Source: Parastagonospora avenae f. sp. tritici 18332-5
Lineage: Eukaryota; Ascomycota; Dothideomycetes; Pleosporales; Phaeosphaeriaceae
Reading direction: 5' to 3'
NCBI GenBank assembly: GCA_022559985.1
Contig: JAFJTR010000065.1
Coordinates: forward strand, 62,001-126,000
DNA: 64,000 bases
The translations under genes and the position numbers were made by a program. The notes beneath the pieces were generated by a model. It saw only the letters and a program-made list of their open reading frames with translations, was not told the origin of the DNA and ran no database searches. Within the stretch, counting starts at the first letter, position 1, and the number at the start of each line of letters is the position of its first letter. Of the stretch, positions 9,218 through 20,182 are shown piece by piece.

Positions 9218-10825
9218 CTAAATCTTGGATTTGAAGGGACTCTTTCTAATTGAAAAGAAAGCCGTCACATAGATTCCTGCACCGAACGCGAGTAACCCAG
9301 CATACGTGCCAAAGCCTTTCAGGTACTTGGGTGCATCTTCGGAGGGGAAAAGATAGCTGCCATATATCTGCGCCAAATTCCCCATTCCATTGACAATCGC
9401 CAGTGATATGGCACGAGTCTCCGGATCAAGAGGACCCATGGATACCGATGCGTATGACAACGCCAGTGGATTTGCCGTCCATATCATGCTGTTGATGAAA
9501 ACAAGAAAAATGTAGCGTGGTATGTATGCATGAATGCCAGCGGAGAGGGCACAGAAAAGCGAGCCTAGTAGCAGAGATGATGCACAAAGCATAGGTCGAT
9601 ACGCATAGATACGATCGGCGAATATGGCGACCGGGACGGCGACCAAGAAAGCTGATACGTAGAGCGGTACGGTCACTGTAGGGGGTCAGGAACTTGTTTC
9701 AATCAGTCATAGGATATAATACTCACTATACTGTGCCATGGAGCCCTTGTAACCCAGCCCCTGGACGAGGGTCGGGTTAAAGTAACTTAAGCTATAACAG
9801 CCGATGATTGTCATGTATCCGATGCAGAGCATCCACAAGCGCCAGTTTGAGGTGGCGTCTACAAAAGCTTTCGAGTGCGAGATGGGCTTCTCGCCTTCGA
9901 CACCACCAGAAACATGCATTCCATCTGCACGAAGACGAGCAACAGCAATTTCGCGTTCGCGAGTGGTGAGTTGTCGAGCCGTGGACGGCCAGTCGAGAAG
10001 GAAAAAAGGAGCAGGTATCGCAGCTCCGACAGTCGCGAGACCTTGAACAATGAACAGCCTTAATTTCGTTAGTACATGTTGCACTCTTTCTACCTCAACA
10101 ACGTACCATTGCCAACCAGAAATGCCGTGCGCGCCGTCGAGGCTGTCAACTATGGCACCGGCAATAATGCCGCCAAATGCCCCGGATAGGATACCGGCAG
10201 ACAAGAAACACATAAATCTTTTCGATTGCTCGTGTCTCCGATACCAGTTCGAAATGATAAACAGAACTGCAGGACTGAAGCCGGCCTCGGTGACGCCGAG
10301 CACGAAACGTACAGCAATGAGCTGAGCAGGTGTCTTGACCAGCGCCATCAATGCAGATACGCTACCCCAGAGCACCATAAGAATGGGTATCCAAATCGAG
10401 GGCTGGATACGAGATAGCGCCATACTATCACGTTTAGCCTCAAACTTATTTAGGGAGTTTACAGTGACTTACTTTGAGGGCACTTCAAAGATGACATAAC
10501 CGAGCTAGAAGATGACGATACACAGAAAGTATTGGTTTGATGTGAGGCCAAGATCTCGGTCCATGCCAGCCACTTTTGCATTGCCTATTGCAGTGCGATC
10601 CTAATTCCGTTAGCTGTTGTCGTGGATAATGTTCTGCTCAAGGCTTACCATGTACGAGAAGCAGTACAGCACCCAAATAGTCGGCATCAAATATAGGTCA
10701 ATCTTCCGCACCAAATTTTTCTCTTCCTTCGTCTTCTCTTCGAATGGAGCTGCAACTAGCTCCAATTCAGGATCGCCATTTGAGATCGCTATTTCGTGTT
10801 GTACAGCCTCTTCCTTCGATTCCAT
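9218..10825 (-). pseudogene. MFS anion:cation symporter (allantoate/nicotinate permease-like), nonsense-interrupted
   Basis: Five exons (10825-10649, 10600-10473, 10424-10107, 10058-9727, 9675-9218) join in perfect phase to 471 codons, the size of the Dal5/Tna1-like ACS family. These plasma-membrane proton symporters take up organic anions or vitamins. Family features are a charged N-terminus, DLYLMPTIWVLYCFSYM as first helix, EVPSN closing helix 2, VRFVLGVTEAGFSPAV, and six plus six helices around a cytosolic loop. Exon 2 contains TAG at 10507-10505, inside helix 2 (CIVIF, stop, LGYVIFEVPS), where relatives have Gln; CAG to TAG fits. The stop cannot be spliced out without losing conserved sequence. 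In-frame Met codons also exist at 10894 and 10972. Either a recent pseudogene, a strain-specific allele, or (unlikely) readthrough. Confidence 0.8.
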
Positions 10826-10972
10826 TGTGATGATATTATCAACAACTCTCGTCTCATCATGATGGGCGGAGGACTTTGGATGCGTTGGTGTCATGTCTAC
10901 TGTGTGGCGACCAAGAATTGGAAATAAGCGGGACTTGTATTGAGAAACAGTAACGCGGCAAATAGAGGTCAC

Positions 10973-11665
10973 ATTGCGGGTCCCCGATGCTGATCATGCT
11001 ATATACACATCCAACTCCACCCACCTCGTGTAACAACATAACCGCATGTCTACTTGCGAAGACCCTAGTTCATACGACGAGTAAATGGCTGGCTTGGGGC
11101 ATCCCCACGGGGAAGAGTAGGCCGGAATGGCATTAGTATACCTACATTGAAGACTTCCCCGCACTGCGGCCTCTCCGGGTGTTGTTTTCCAAGGCAATGC
11201 AACTCAAGCCACGCTCCACAGTTAAGAGCATGCACGCAGCAATGATGTGGGACCTTCGGAGACAAGCAATTGTCCCCGACAGAGCCATCGAGCTAGACCA
11301 AAGTTGACCTGTGAAGAATAGTAAATAACTCGTCTGTTACACAAACTAGCTCTCGGCTGTCGGTTGTGCACTAGAGCTTGTCGCAGTATTCGATTGTAAG
11401 CTCTTTATCTTATTGTCATTCTGAGCCTATCACCTCTGCCTTTCCTGCAATCAGTCTAGTTTATTATTCTGAATGACCTCGCGTTAGCCCATCTAGTAAC
11501 CGCCACACCAAGTAGTGAAGTCGCTTTGAGTTCAAACACAGACGACTATACTTCATGCTCAACGTCAGCAACGCGAGGAACTTTGTGTAAGCGTAAGCTA
11601 CAGAAAGTGGCAACGAGTTCAATCTGTTCAAAGTCAATACACGTAAACCACAAGATCTGAGAGGT
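10973..11665. other. Intergenic region
   Basis: Between the MFS promoter and the 3' end of the AhpD-like gene. Short frames only; no supported gene. Confidence 0.4.
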
Positions 11666-12479
11666 TCATACGCATTGCTGGATAGTCTCGACGTCCTCCA
11701 TGCTCACTCCTATCCTTCTTGTGCCTCGTAGATGCCAGGCGGTCTCTCTGGGTAGATTCTGGATCATGATGCCAGAGAGCACCGTGAGCTCAGTCTCCAC
11801 ATCGTTCAGAATGCTATGATCAGAGAGGTAAAGACCATACGTGATTTGCTTGCTCGTCCAGTCTAGTTGCCGAATTAGAACGAAGTACTACTAAGAATTG
11901 CTCGCCTACCGAAGTCTCGCTGCGAAGCCAGAACGTTATCGATGTTTTGTTGGTTGTGCTTGTATAACCGATCTTGCCAGGCGAATCCACGCTTCGCGTT
12001 GGCCTCGTCGCACTGCCAACCTTCTCTATCGCTCTGTCAGGATGTATTTCCCCTATCACATCTGTATCTTCTCATACCTTGAGAAGCTGTAGTCTTTGTC
12101 TTCAGCTCGGGTGATCGCATCGATATCGAAGATTGCCTCTAGTGGTTTACAGACACCAATGATCACGATCAGCTTGAATAGCGTCTCTCGTATGCGTTGC
12201 ATCAATCCTTGTCGCTGTTCTGACGTCGTATATTCAGGCCGTTTGATGAGCTCCTTGTACAGCAATGGGGCAAAACCAGGCTGGCCGCCACCAACCATTG
12301 CTGCGTACTGCGTCGTGATGAGCATCGACCCTTTCCCGTATGGACTCTCTTACAGTCAAGATATACCACTTGTCAGGTCCAAGCGATTTTGACGGGAACT
12401 TCTCCTCGACTGCTTTGAAGAGTGCAAGAGCTTCATCTTCAGTTGGATCGCGCGGTATTGGAATCTCATGACTAGCCAT
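11666..12479 (-). CDS. AhpD/carboxymuconolactone decarboxylase-like protein
   Basis: Four exons (12479-12354, 12307-12078, 12025-11910, 11862-11666) with introns of 46-52 nt give 222 aa, all phases consistent. The product has the all-helical core of fungal AhpD-like proteins: KWYILT, then LMQRIRETLFKLIVIIGVCK, PLEAIFDIDAI, EDKDYSFSREGWQ and LYKHNQQNIDNVLASQRDF. Bacterial AhpD uses a CxxC pair in peroxide metabolism. No CxxC is present here, so that chemistry is not supported and the reaction is unknown. It is divergent from an SDR gene 430 bp away, and a broken MFS gene lies just downstream; the three may belong to one small catabolic or biosynthetic unit. An alternative Met sits seven codons upstream. 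Confidence 0.78.
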
Positions 12480-12910
12480 CTTGTCGTCTTCGTGTATCAC
12501 CGTACTTCGAGTTCGTTTATGTCGTAGTCCTCGTGGTCGTCAAATTTCACTCCGTTTCGACTGACAGCAGATGGTGAGACTGAGGGAGCGAATGAGGACG
12601 CTTCAACGGGAAGCGTCGGATTCGGCGGGGTAAGTAGGTACCCCACGCTTTCGGAGAGGGCACATCACTCCCCGAGCCCATCACGCACTACTCGGGTCGA
12701 CATGCATGGCATTACCGAGCTGGCGCTGGATCAATTCAATGTATACTCTGACGTGTGGATGAATGAAAACGATCACAAATATCCAATACTGCCTAGCCAC
12801 CTCATCGACACTTTCTCCTGTGCTAGACATCGAAACTCTTCCAATAATAAACACTGGCCTAAGTACATGAAACCGGTTATTGACTTCACTATCCCATCGC
12901 CGTAACAAAA
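12480..12910. other. Bidirectional promoter region of AhpD-like and SDR genes
   Basis: This 431-bp spacer separates two divergent start codons and should control both genes. I see no specific operator or zinc-cluster site that I can defend. Confidence 0.45.
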
Positions 12911-13927
12911 ATGTCTTCCACCTTCATACTACCGAATGGCAAACCCAAGACCGTCATTGTCACTGGCAGTGCGAACGGCATTGGCGCTCAAACAATCCGC
13001 TCCTACCACTTGGCTGGTTGCAACGTCGTCATCGCAGATCTGCCATTTACCAAAGATGCCGCGGAGGCTGCGATCTCCTCACTGTCAGACCCAGAGAGGG
13101 CTATGTATCATCCGACCGACATCACCAGTTGGAGCGATGTTCGAGCTCTCTTCAGAGAGACGAAGAACCGATTCGGTCAAATCGATGTAGTAGTTGCTAA
13201 CGCGGGGTTGATGGAGAGCAAAGGGTTCTTCGACTTTGAGGAGGACGGAGATGGGGAGTTGAAAGAGCCAGTGGAGGCATACAAGGTTATCGATGTCAAT
13301 TTGAAGGGAACCATGAACAGTAAGTTTATACGATACAAGACCTGAAATATGCTGACGGTCAACAGCACTACGACTAGCCATGCACTCCATGTCTTCCAAT
13401 TCCCCAGACTCTGACGGTGCAAAAGGAGCAGTAATTCTTGTAGCTTCAACGTCAGGGTACTTTGGCGGCACGGGAGTAGTTTCATACATCTCGTCTAAAC
13501 ACGGTGTTGTTGGACTGGCACGTGCATCGCAACGAAAGGCAAAAGAGCTCGGTGTGAGGGTCAACGTGGTCGCGCCATTCTTTACACCGACATACATGAC
13601 CACTGGCTACTCGAAGGAATGGCAGAAGCGAGGATTACCAGCGAACGCCGTCCAGGATGTTGCGAAAGCGATTGTGGAGACCAGCATGGATCCGAATAGA
13701 AAAGGCCATAGCGTGATGGTAAGTAATGGGAAAGCCACGAGTTTATGCGAATGAGTTTATGCTAACGCTGATTAAAGGTGGCCGGAAGTCTTGTGAGAGA
13801 GATAGAGACCGCAAGAACAGCACTCACGAGACAATGGCTTGGCGAGGATATTTCAAATACAATGGCAGAAGGCGGAAAGTTCTTTGACGACATGGGAGGC
13901 TACACACTACCAAAGCCACGGTCATAA
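12911..13927 (+). CDS. Short-chain dehydrogenase/reductase, classical type
   Basis: NAD(P)-dependent oxidoreductase, probably cytosolic. Three exons (12911-13319, 13366-13718, 13778-13927) give 303 aa. All catalytic features are present: TGSANGIG cofactor loop (about residue 19), VVANAG strand, a Ser in ILVASTS, and YISSK with the catalytic Tyr and Lys (about 194-198). The AP..TP...T stretch after the active site is also typical. NIGIG-like family members oxidise secondary alcohols or hydroxyprostaglandin-like compounds; the substrate here is not predictable. The terminal exon (VAGSLVREIETAR.. to PKPRS) continues the helix normally found at the end of this subgroup. The intact active site contrasts with the degenerate relative at 2533-3399. 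Confidence 0.9.
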
Positions 13928-15186
13928 TTCGAACATGTTATGGATTAGTAAAGCACAGCTCGAAGCATATTTCTAGGGTAACGTATAATTCATTTACACA
14001 ATGTTAAAATAATCGCCTTTCACTCGCGTAGTGTGCCTAGACTAGCAAGGCCGTGGACACATTCCGACTTCCGCCGTCTAGAGAACTGAGCTTCTGCTGA
14101 TTCCCTCGACGCTCGTAGTGAGCAGAAATTTTCTTGTGTGCCGATGGTAGAGGGCAATTGCCATCTCCTTATATTCTAGCTCATTTATATGAGGCCCCCA
14201 GTTTGCGTTCATATCTGGAATGGATAAGTATAGTGAATTTCCGTGTCACATTATTTCTACAAAGACTCGACGCCCGGTCCAAGAGAGTGGTTGTCTCAAT
14301 GGGATAGAGGAGTCTGCAGTCTCGCAGGAACTCACAACGCGGATATCATTGTGTAATCAACACAAAAGCCCGAACGCCTTTGCCCATTACCTTGCACAGA
14401 CCATTCACATGATCTCCTCAACCATTCCAATACAGGGCTTGGCCTGTATCGCCCATCTCTTAACATAGCTATATTTCGCCGCCACCTCGAGCAAGGACTA
14501 CCGCGCCTACACTGTACTAGAAGACCCGCTGTATCAGAACCCACAAGCAACCCAAGTCCCAAGTGCAATCAACGAAGTCAGTATTCCGAGCCCAACATGC
14601 TTCCTGCCACTCCCTTCCCTCATCAAACATGCTAAAGAAAAGCCCAGTCTTTCCTCCAACCTTCCGCCCCCAACAAAGCTTAACAACCGGTACACTAAAT
14701 CAGAAGCTCCAAACCAAACACCTCAGAATCACAACCTACACGAAACTTTGTTCATAAAAATTTGTTGATAATAATTAATTCCTCATATTACTAGGATTCA
14801 AAGGAGCGTTCAGTCCACCCAAGAGAGAAAAATTAACTACCTTTCCATAGCATGCGCACTTTGCGCATAATGATCCATATCCCAAAAGTTATCCCCATGT
14901 CTAATAAAAAAAACAATAAAAATGAAAGTCTAATGTCTTGAAAACACATGAAAAAGGGAAAGAGGGAGCACGACTAATGTAAGCTCCTACCTTTTTGATA
15001 AGTCGCAAAAGTCGCCAGGAACAGCAAATGTTGTGACAAACGGAAAAACGAGGTATTCCGTTGGCGCCGAAACAATGATGGTGGGAACACAAAGAAATGA
15101 ATGAAATGCCGGGAACACGCTATGCAGAAAAAAATGAATACACACAAACACAGACACACAGACAACACACATTCCATCTTCCCTTA
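13928..15186. other. Convergent intergenic region
   Basis: About 1.26 kb between the stops of the SDR and F-box genes. It is AT-rich near 14750-14960 and has a CA-rich simple stretch near 15140-15175. No supported gene. Confidence 0.4.
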
Positions 15187-17419
15187 TCACAACGTCTTGG
15201 GCCACTTGACGCCCGCTAACAACTCTGCGCCTTTGACTTTATACCCAAAGTCCAAGATCAACGTGCGTCCATCCTGACTTGTCGCGACGACGCGTCGGTA
15301 ATCGCTCTTGGCCGAGAGAATCCAACTCGTCGTCCAATTCTTGTATGTGGCATAGAGCTGGCCAGATTCGTAGTCGCTAACTTGAATGCTCTGGTCGTAA
15401 CTGCCGGACACTATGCGGCCGTTGAAGGCATCCAAGAACAGGGATCGAACGAGACCCTCGTGTTTTACGCGGCTGTGGACGAGGTTTCCAGTGGATGCGT
15501 CGAACTTGTATACAACGTGGTCGTTGCCGCCGGCCAGGACGTACTTGGCGTCGTCGGAGAACTCAACGGCGGCGAGACCTCTATCCTCACTGGGGAAATC
15601 CTTGATGCTCTCTCCGGTCTCGAGGTTCCAAAGCTTAGCGATGCCGTCGCCAGATGCTGAGACGAGGAAGTTGCCACGAAGCTGGACGGCGTTGACGGGG
15701 CCGCGGTGACCCTTGAGTGTGCGGATGCAGATTCCGGTCTTGCGGTCCCAGACCTTGATCATGGCGTCCTTGGAGCACGAGATGATGTATTTGTCATCGA
15801 GGCAGACGTCGAGAACACCAGCTTCGTGGCCACGAAGACGGTGCATGGGGACAAACACATCGCCGGTGATGTCCCAGACAATGCAAGTGTAGTCGGAGGA
15901 TCCAGTGACCATGATTTCGGTGTCGTACTGGAGGCAGAGGATGGAGGCGTCATGGTAGTCTGAAGGGACGACGTAGAGGTCATTGCCAGCCTTGGTTCCG
16001 TTTAGCGATGGGTTGCTGATGACGCACTCGTTGCGCTCTTCCATACGCGGAGGCGTGTTGGGAGTTGGCCTATGGTTGGGTCCGCCGTAAACCTTGAGGC
16101 ACTTGTAAGTCTTGAGATCCCATACGCGGATAGTGCGGTCACGGGAGCCGGTAATAGCCTTGGTCTCATCAAACTGGCAGCAGTAGACGCTGTCGGTGTG
16201 GCCGTTCAGGTAAATGGCCGCGGGGTTGCCAGCCTTCCACCTCTTGTTGATCTCAGCCCTAGCCGCGAACATGCTCTTCCACTGCTGCCCAGGTGCTGGG
16301 TGTCCGTTGACTGACTCGCCAATACCAGAACCTCCCATCTGAATGGGCTTGGGCGATACATGAACCTCTGGTTCGTACTTTCGCAGGAAAACATTGCGCC
16401 AGACGTGCGGCGATGAAGCGAGTTTCTTCCAGCCGTGGGATACGGACTCGGCGTTGACCAGGGATGTTGCGTCGAGGTTGGACAGGACGGCGGTTGCGAG
16501 CTCTGCAGGAAGGCGCTCAAACGGGTCACCTAACACAGGTTAGCACTGCTGTCTCAGACACACGACCCAGGGGGTTACACATACTCATCTTCTTCTCTGT
16601 AACACTGTCAGCACGAACGATGTCGGAAGCACAGGTCATGTCGACGCCGCTCTCGTTGTCTTTGAATTCATCGTCTAGGCGGATAGATGTGTCTGGGATA
16701 AGGCCGTGGAGGAAACGATGTGTGTGTTGTTCTTGGGATTCTTCTTCGCGACGAAGTTGGTTTTGACGGTCTAGGTTTGCGGCTGCCGCGGCTTGTCGTG
16801 CAGCCGCGCCGGGCAGTACGGTCGGGACTGCCGTGTAGGTCATGGAGGTAAAGGGCAATGCTGTGGCTTCGGGCGTCGGATTTGCGGGTCTTTTTCGTAT
16901 GCTGCTGAATCGCTGGAACGAAAATGGCTTGCGGGCCTGTGATTGTATGTGGAAGGGCTGCATGGTTGAGTCCTGGTGCGGTAGAGGGTTGCGTGTTGGT
17001 TGTTCGGGGGCATGAGGGCAGCGTGTTGAGTGCGAGGGAAGAGATTCGACGAAGCTTTGTATTGAGCCCCTACGCCGAGGTGCGGTAGAAGAGGAGGAAA
17101 ATGAGGAGAGCCGACGTCGGCTCTTCTGGCGAGTGAATTGTCCGGTCATGGCACCAAACGCGCGGGAGAGCGAGCTGGAGTGTGAATGCTGCGACGAACC
17201 GTAGCAGTCCATTTGGCCCTCGCTCACTGCGTCCAGCGCCATGCCCGAGTCCTTTACATCCTGGTAGTGTGTTGTGGCAAACGTCTGCGAAGCGGTGCGC
17301 TTCATCGTGTGTCCGCTGGGGGCTGCTTGGCCGTTGCTGCTGCTGCTGCTGCGGGTGTCGTCGTCGGCGGCGGAGGAAGTCTTCGGGCGGTACGACAAGA
17401 TGGAGGGTCTGCGATGCAT
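15187..17419 (-). CDS. F-box/WD40 SCF ubiquitin-ligase substrate adaptor
   Basis: Two exons (17419-16585, 16529-15187) give 725 aa. The first 275 residues are Ser/Arg/Pro-rich and disordered. An F-box follows at about 280-325 (DPFERLPAELATAVLSNLD, then WKKLASSPHVWRNVFLRKY). Seven WD repeats from about 385 to 720 form a propeller; GHTDSV..GSRDRTIRVWD, GHEAGV..CSKDAMIKVWD and GHRGPV..SASGDGIAKLWN are clear, and the last two are weaker. The F-box binds Skp1, and the propeller recognises phosphorylated substrates for Cul1-dependent ubiquitination, as in beta-TrCP, Met30 and Cdc4. I cannot say which of these is orthologous. An insert of about 45 residues between repeats 1 and 2 (NHRPTPNTPPRMEERN...) is notable. 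Confidence 0.9.
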
Positions 17420-18115
17420 TGGGGGCGTTGAGGGTGCGTGTGCGGGTGGTCGGGCACGCTGCTACTGCAATGCGACGCTTCTGGGTCGACGTGAGGGCGT
17501 ATCCGAAACGAGCGGCGAAATGGTGCGCAGGGAGAGCCGGAGCAGGAGGAGGCGACGCAGGAGGTCAACGAGTGTGTACGGGCTGAAAAGATAACACGCT
17601 GAAATGCAAAGGCGAGGCGACTACTACAACAACGATACAGTGAGTGTGCACAGCGGTGGGAAGAGCCGTGGTCAAAAGAGAGCGTGTAGGGAGCGTCAAA
17701 TTAGGTCGTCGTTGGGAACAACACGAGACACGGGGTCTGGGTAGGGAGAGACGGGATGGGCGGTGACAGAATCTGGCTTGTCGCCCAGCCTTAAAAGAGA
17801 GCGAAGGCCTAAGCAGCCAGGGTGATGCCGATCAACTGCCCACTAGGCGAACGCCCGCACATCCACAACTTCGGCCACGACTCGCCGAGAACATGCATCT
17901 GCCTATTGACACTACCCTCAACCACGGAACCGCTGTCATAGCCCGCAGAAGACGAGTCTATAACCCACATTCCAGCGCACCTTCGTCGCGATCACGACCA
18001 GGCACCTGAACACCCTGGCACGCACAGCGCAGCACAGAGCCTGGTGTCATACCCTCTTCACCGCCACATCCATCCCATCTGTCATCAACACAGCACCACC
18101 ACCACCACCACCACC
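17420..18115. other. Divergent promoter region
   Basis: Spacer between the F-box gene (-) and the DUF7704 gene (+), holding both 5' UTRs. A (CAC)7 run occupies its right end. Confidence 0.4.
18094..18114 (+). repeat. (CAC)7 microsatellite directly before a start codon
   Basis: Seven CAC units end one base before the chosen ATG at 18116, so copy number varies only the leader. In the longer frame starting at 18044 the same bases encode a Thr run. Confidence 0.7.
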
Positions 18116-18583
18116 ATGACTGTCACACACCCCGTCCCCGCATTCTACCGTCTCATCTACCTCTGGTTGGAGCCCCTCTCCATCTTTACCGGTGCCTTCT
18201 ATGCACAATTCATGCAGTCCGACTACCTGCACTTGACGCACGCATCCAGTGCTCCAGGCTCCTCGGTCCCAATTTCCACAAGTATTGTCATGACGCAGCT
18301 CGCGAATCTCTATCTAGGCCTCGGGCTGCTCGAAGCATTGGTACTGCGTGCCACCTCGGAGCTGAGAGTCTGGAGGACATTTCTCTTCGTCCTGCTAGTT
18401 GCTGACATTGGGCACCTGTACTCTGTGGCTGCCGTGGGGAATTGGGTCTATTGGGACTATTCACGCTGGAACTCGATTGATTGGGGGAATGTACCGTTCG
18501 TGTACTTCCTCGCCATCACGCGGAGTCTCCTGCTGCTCGGTGTTGGCTTCAATCGCTCCTCTGATGTCAAGAAGCGATTATAA
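18116..18583 (+). CDS. Small four-helix membrane protein, DUF7704 type
   Basis: 155 aa from the ATG at 18116, chosen for its CACCATG context and because family members begin just before the xPAFYRLIYLWLEPL segment. Four hydrophobic helices are visible: near residues 15-30, 58-80, 92-112 and 128-148. Conserved blocks I associate with this fungal family are LEPL.I..GA.YA, a SIVMTQLANLYL helix, RVWRTFLFVLLVADIGHLYS, and WNSIDWGNVPFVY. The function is unknown. Location in an intracellular membrane is inferred from the helices. A frame continues upstream to 18044 but adds only His/Thr-rich low-complexity sequence. Confidence 0.75.
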   Translation: MTVTHPVPAFYRLIYLWLEPLSIFTGAFYAQFMQSDYLHLTHASSAPGSSVPISTSIVMTQLANLYLGLGLLEALVLRATSELRVWRTFLFVLLVADIGHLYSVAAVGNWVYWDYSRWNSIDWGNVPFVYFLAITRSLLLLGVGFNRSSDVKKRL

Positions 18584-20182
18584 TTCTAATGACAAGCGCA
18601 TTGACACAAAACCATGTAACTTATTACCATGCGCGACAATCTTAATCTCGCCCCATGTCCCATCGTCACAAACACAAAATCAAGCCAACGCACATCTATC
18701 ACAAACACCCCTCTGCCACTTTTTCCGATGCATCTGATCCAACACGGCAACCCAACCGATCGCCCAAGAACGTGCTAGGCAGATCTCGTCGCCTACCCCA
18801 GACCCACTCCAGACCCTGTCCTACATTCCAAACCTTCCGTCACGGTCTTGCACTTCTAGCGCCACCGAATGCAATCAAAGCTAATCCACGATTCGCACCG
18901 TTTCGCACTTGTCCGCACCATCCACCTTCACCTCCCATCGGTGTTTCGAACTCACCAACAACGTTGCAAAAGATTCATGTCACACCTCCTAACAGCTGTA
19001 ACGCGTCGGAGAGTAAGGTTGGGACTTTGCCGCCACCGCCGCTACGCCGCTTACTTTTGCCTCCTGAGGCCGTCGGAAATTTTCTTCTGAGCATACCGCA
19101 TACCTAGCCATCGACTAAGCACGTATGCGCCGTGCCGAGAATAGCTCCCACCGCCACAGTAACTCAAACCCCTTTCAGCCCCAACGTCATATCGGTCAAC
19201 CTGCCGGCCGAGCTGACAACAGAGAAGAAGAAAAATTCCGCCGCAAAAGGATGTTGAGAATGACGACGAGCGCGAACTGTTGAGCCCGTCGCTTAGGCGA
19301 AAATTGCAACGAACGCCATCAACACCCAGATGCAGGTCATCCGAGCTAGACGCTCTCTGGCGCAGATGGGACAAAGAAGGTCTATCGCGATGCATCGTGC
19401 TAGCAGTGCTTGTAGTCAGGGACCGAGTTTAGTCTATCGCAACCGCTCATCGGATGTCGCTTCACGTGAACCTTGAAAAGGTTCCGGTGGTTCCGTTTCT
19501 GTTGAGTTATGGTGCTCTTTGCCATCGTGTTGCGTACGTTGTTGTGCATCGAGAACGCTTCGGCCGGCGTGGTTGGGGCGATGCTGATTGTGGCTGGTGG
19601 TACAACAGCGGCATCTCCGATATGCAGAAAACGTGCATGATCCGGTACGATGTGCTGCAGTTCGGGCTGGGCCGTGTGGTGCATAATGACCATCGCATCA
19701 TACACGCGGGGTGAAAGTTCGCTGCTTCATTCCAGGATACATCATTAGTCACATCAGCAAAGTCGCGGGTACTGTGATGAATCCACATCGGATGTAAATT
19801 GGGAATCTAGATCTTCCGTTCATATATGGGAAAAAGCAATGAGGACGCCATTCCACATCTCACCCACCCGAAGAGACTGGAGAAACTATATAGAAAGGGG
19901 GTATACAAAGTCCACACCGTATGCAACGACCAAAAGTCAGACCCCCATGACATAAATATTTTGCCCCTCTATCACGCCGATCTGCTCAATTCGTGGCCTC
20001 AGTAACTCCATATCCACTCAAATTGACAAACACCCGCATAAAACATAAAGTATATAAACGCAAATGGCAAAAGAATATTGGTACATTGCAAGATGTGTTG
20101 CAAATAGAGCCACATTATGACGTTCGAGGACTAAAGAGGGGAAAGATACAAGAAAATGGCAGGAAGATATAGATTGACATCA
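18584..20182. other. Convergent intergenic region, 1.6 kb
   Basis: Between the stops of the DUF7704 gene and MED15. Frames of up to 150 codons occur on both strands, but none shows family resemblance or splice structure. Confidence 0.4.

Noticed and set aside
10473..10648. Larger intron that would remove the TAG from the MFS gene (acceptor at TTCTAG)
   Set aside because: It would also remove the conserved region with ANAKVAG-like and GLTSNQYF sequence, so the transporter would lose part of helix 2 and its preceding loop.
18044..18115. Upstream start for the DUF7704 protein
   Set aside because: Adds only His/Thr low-complexity sequence from the CAC repeat. The downstream ATG has better context and family fit.
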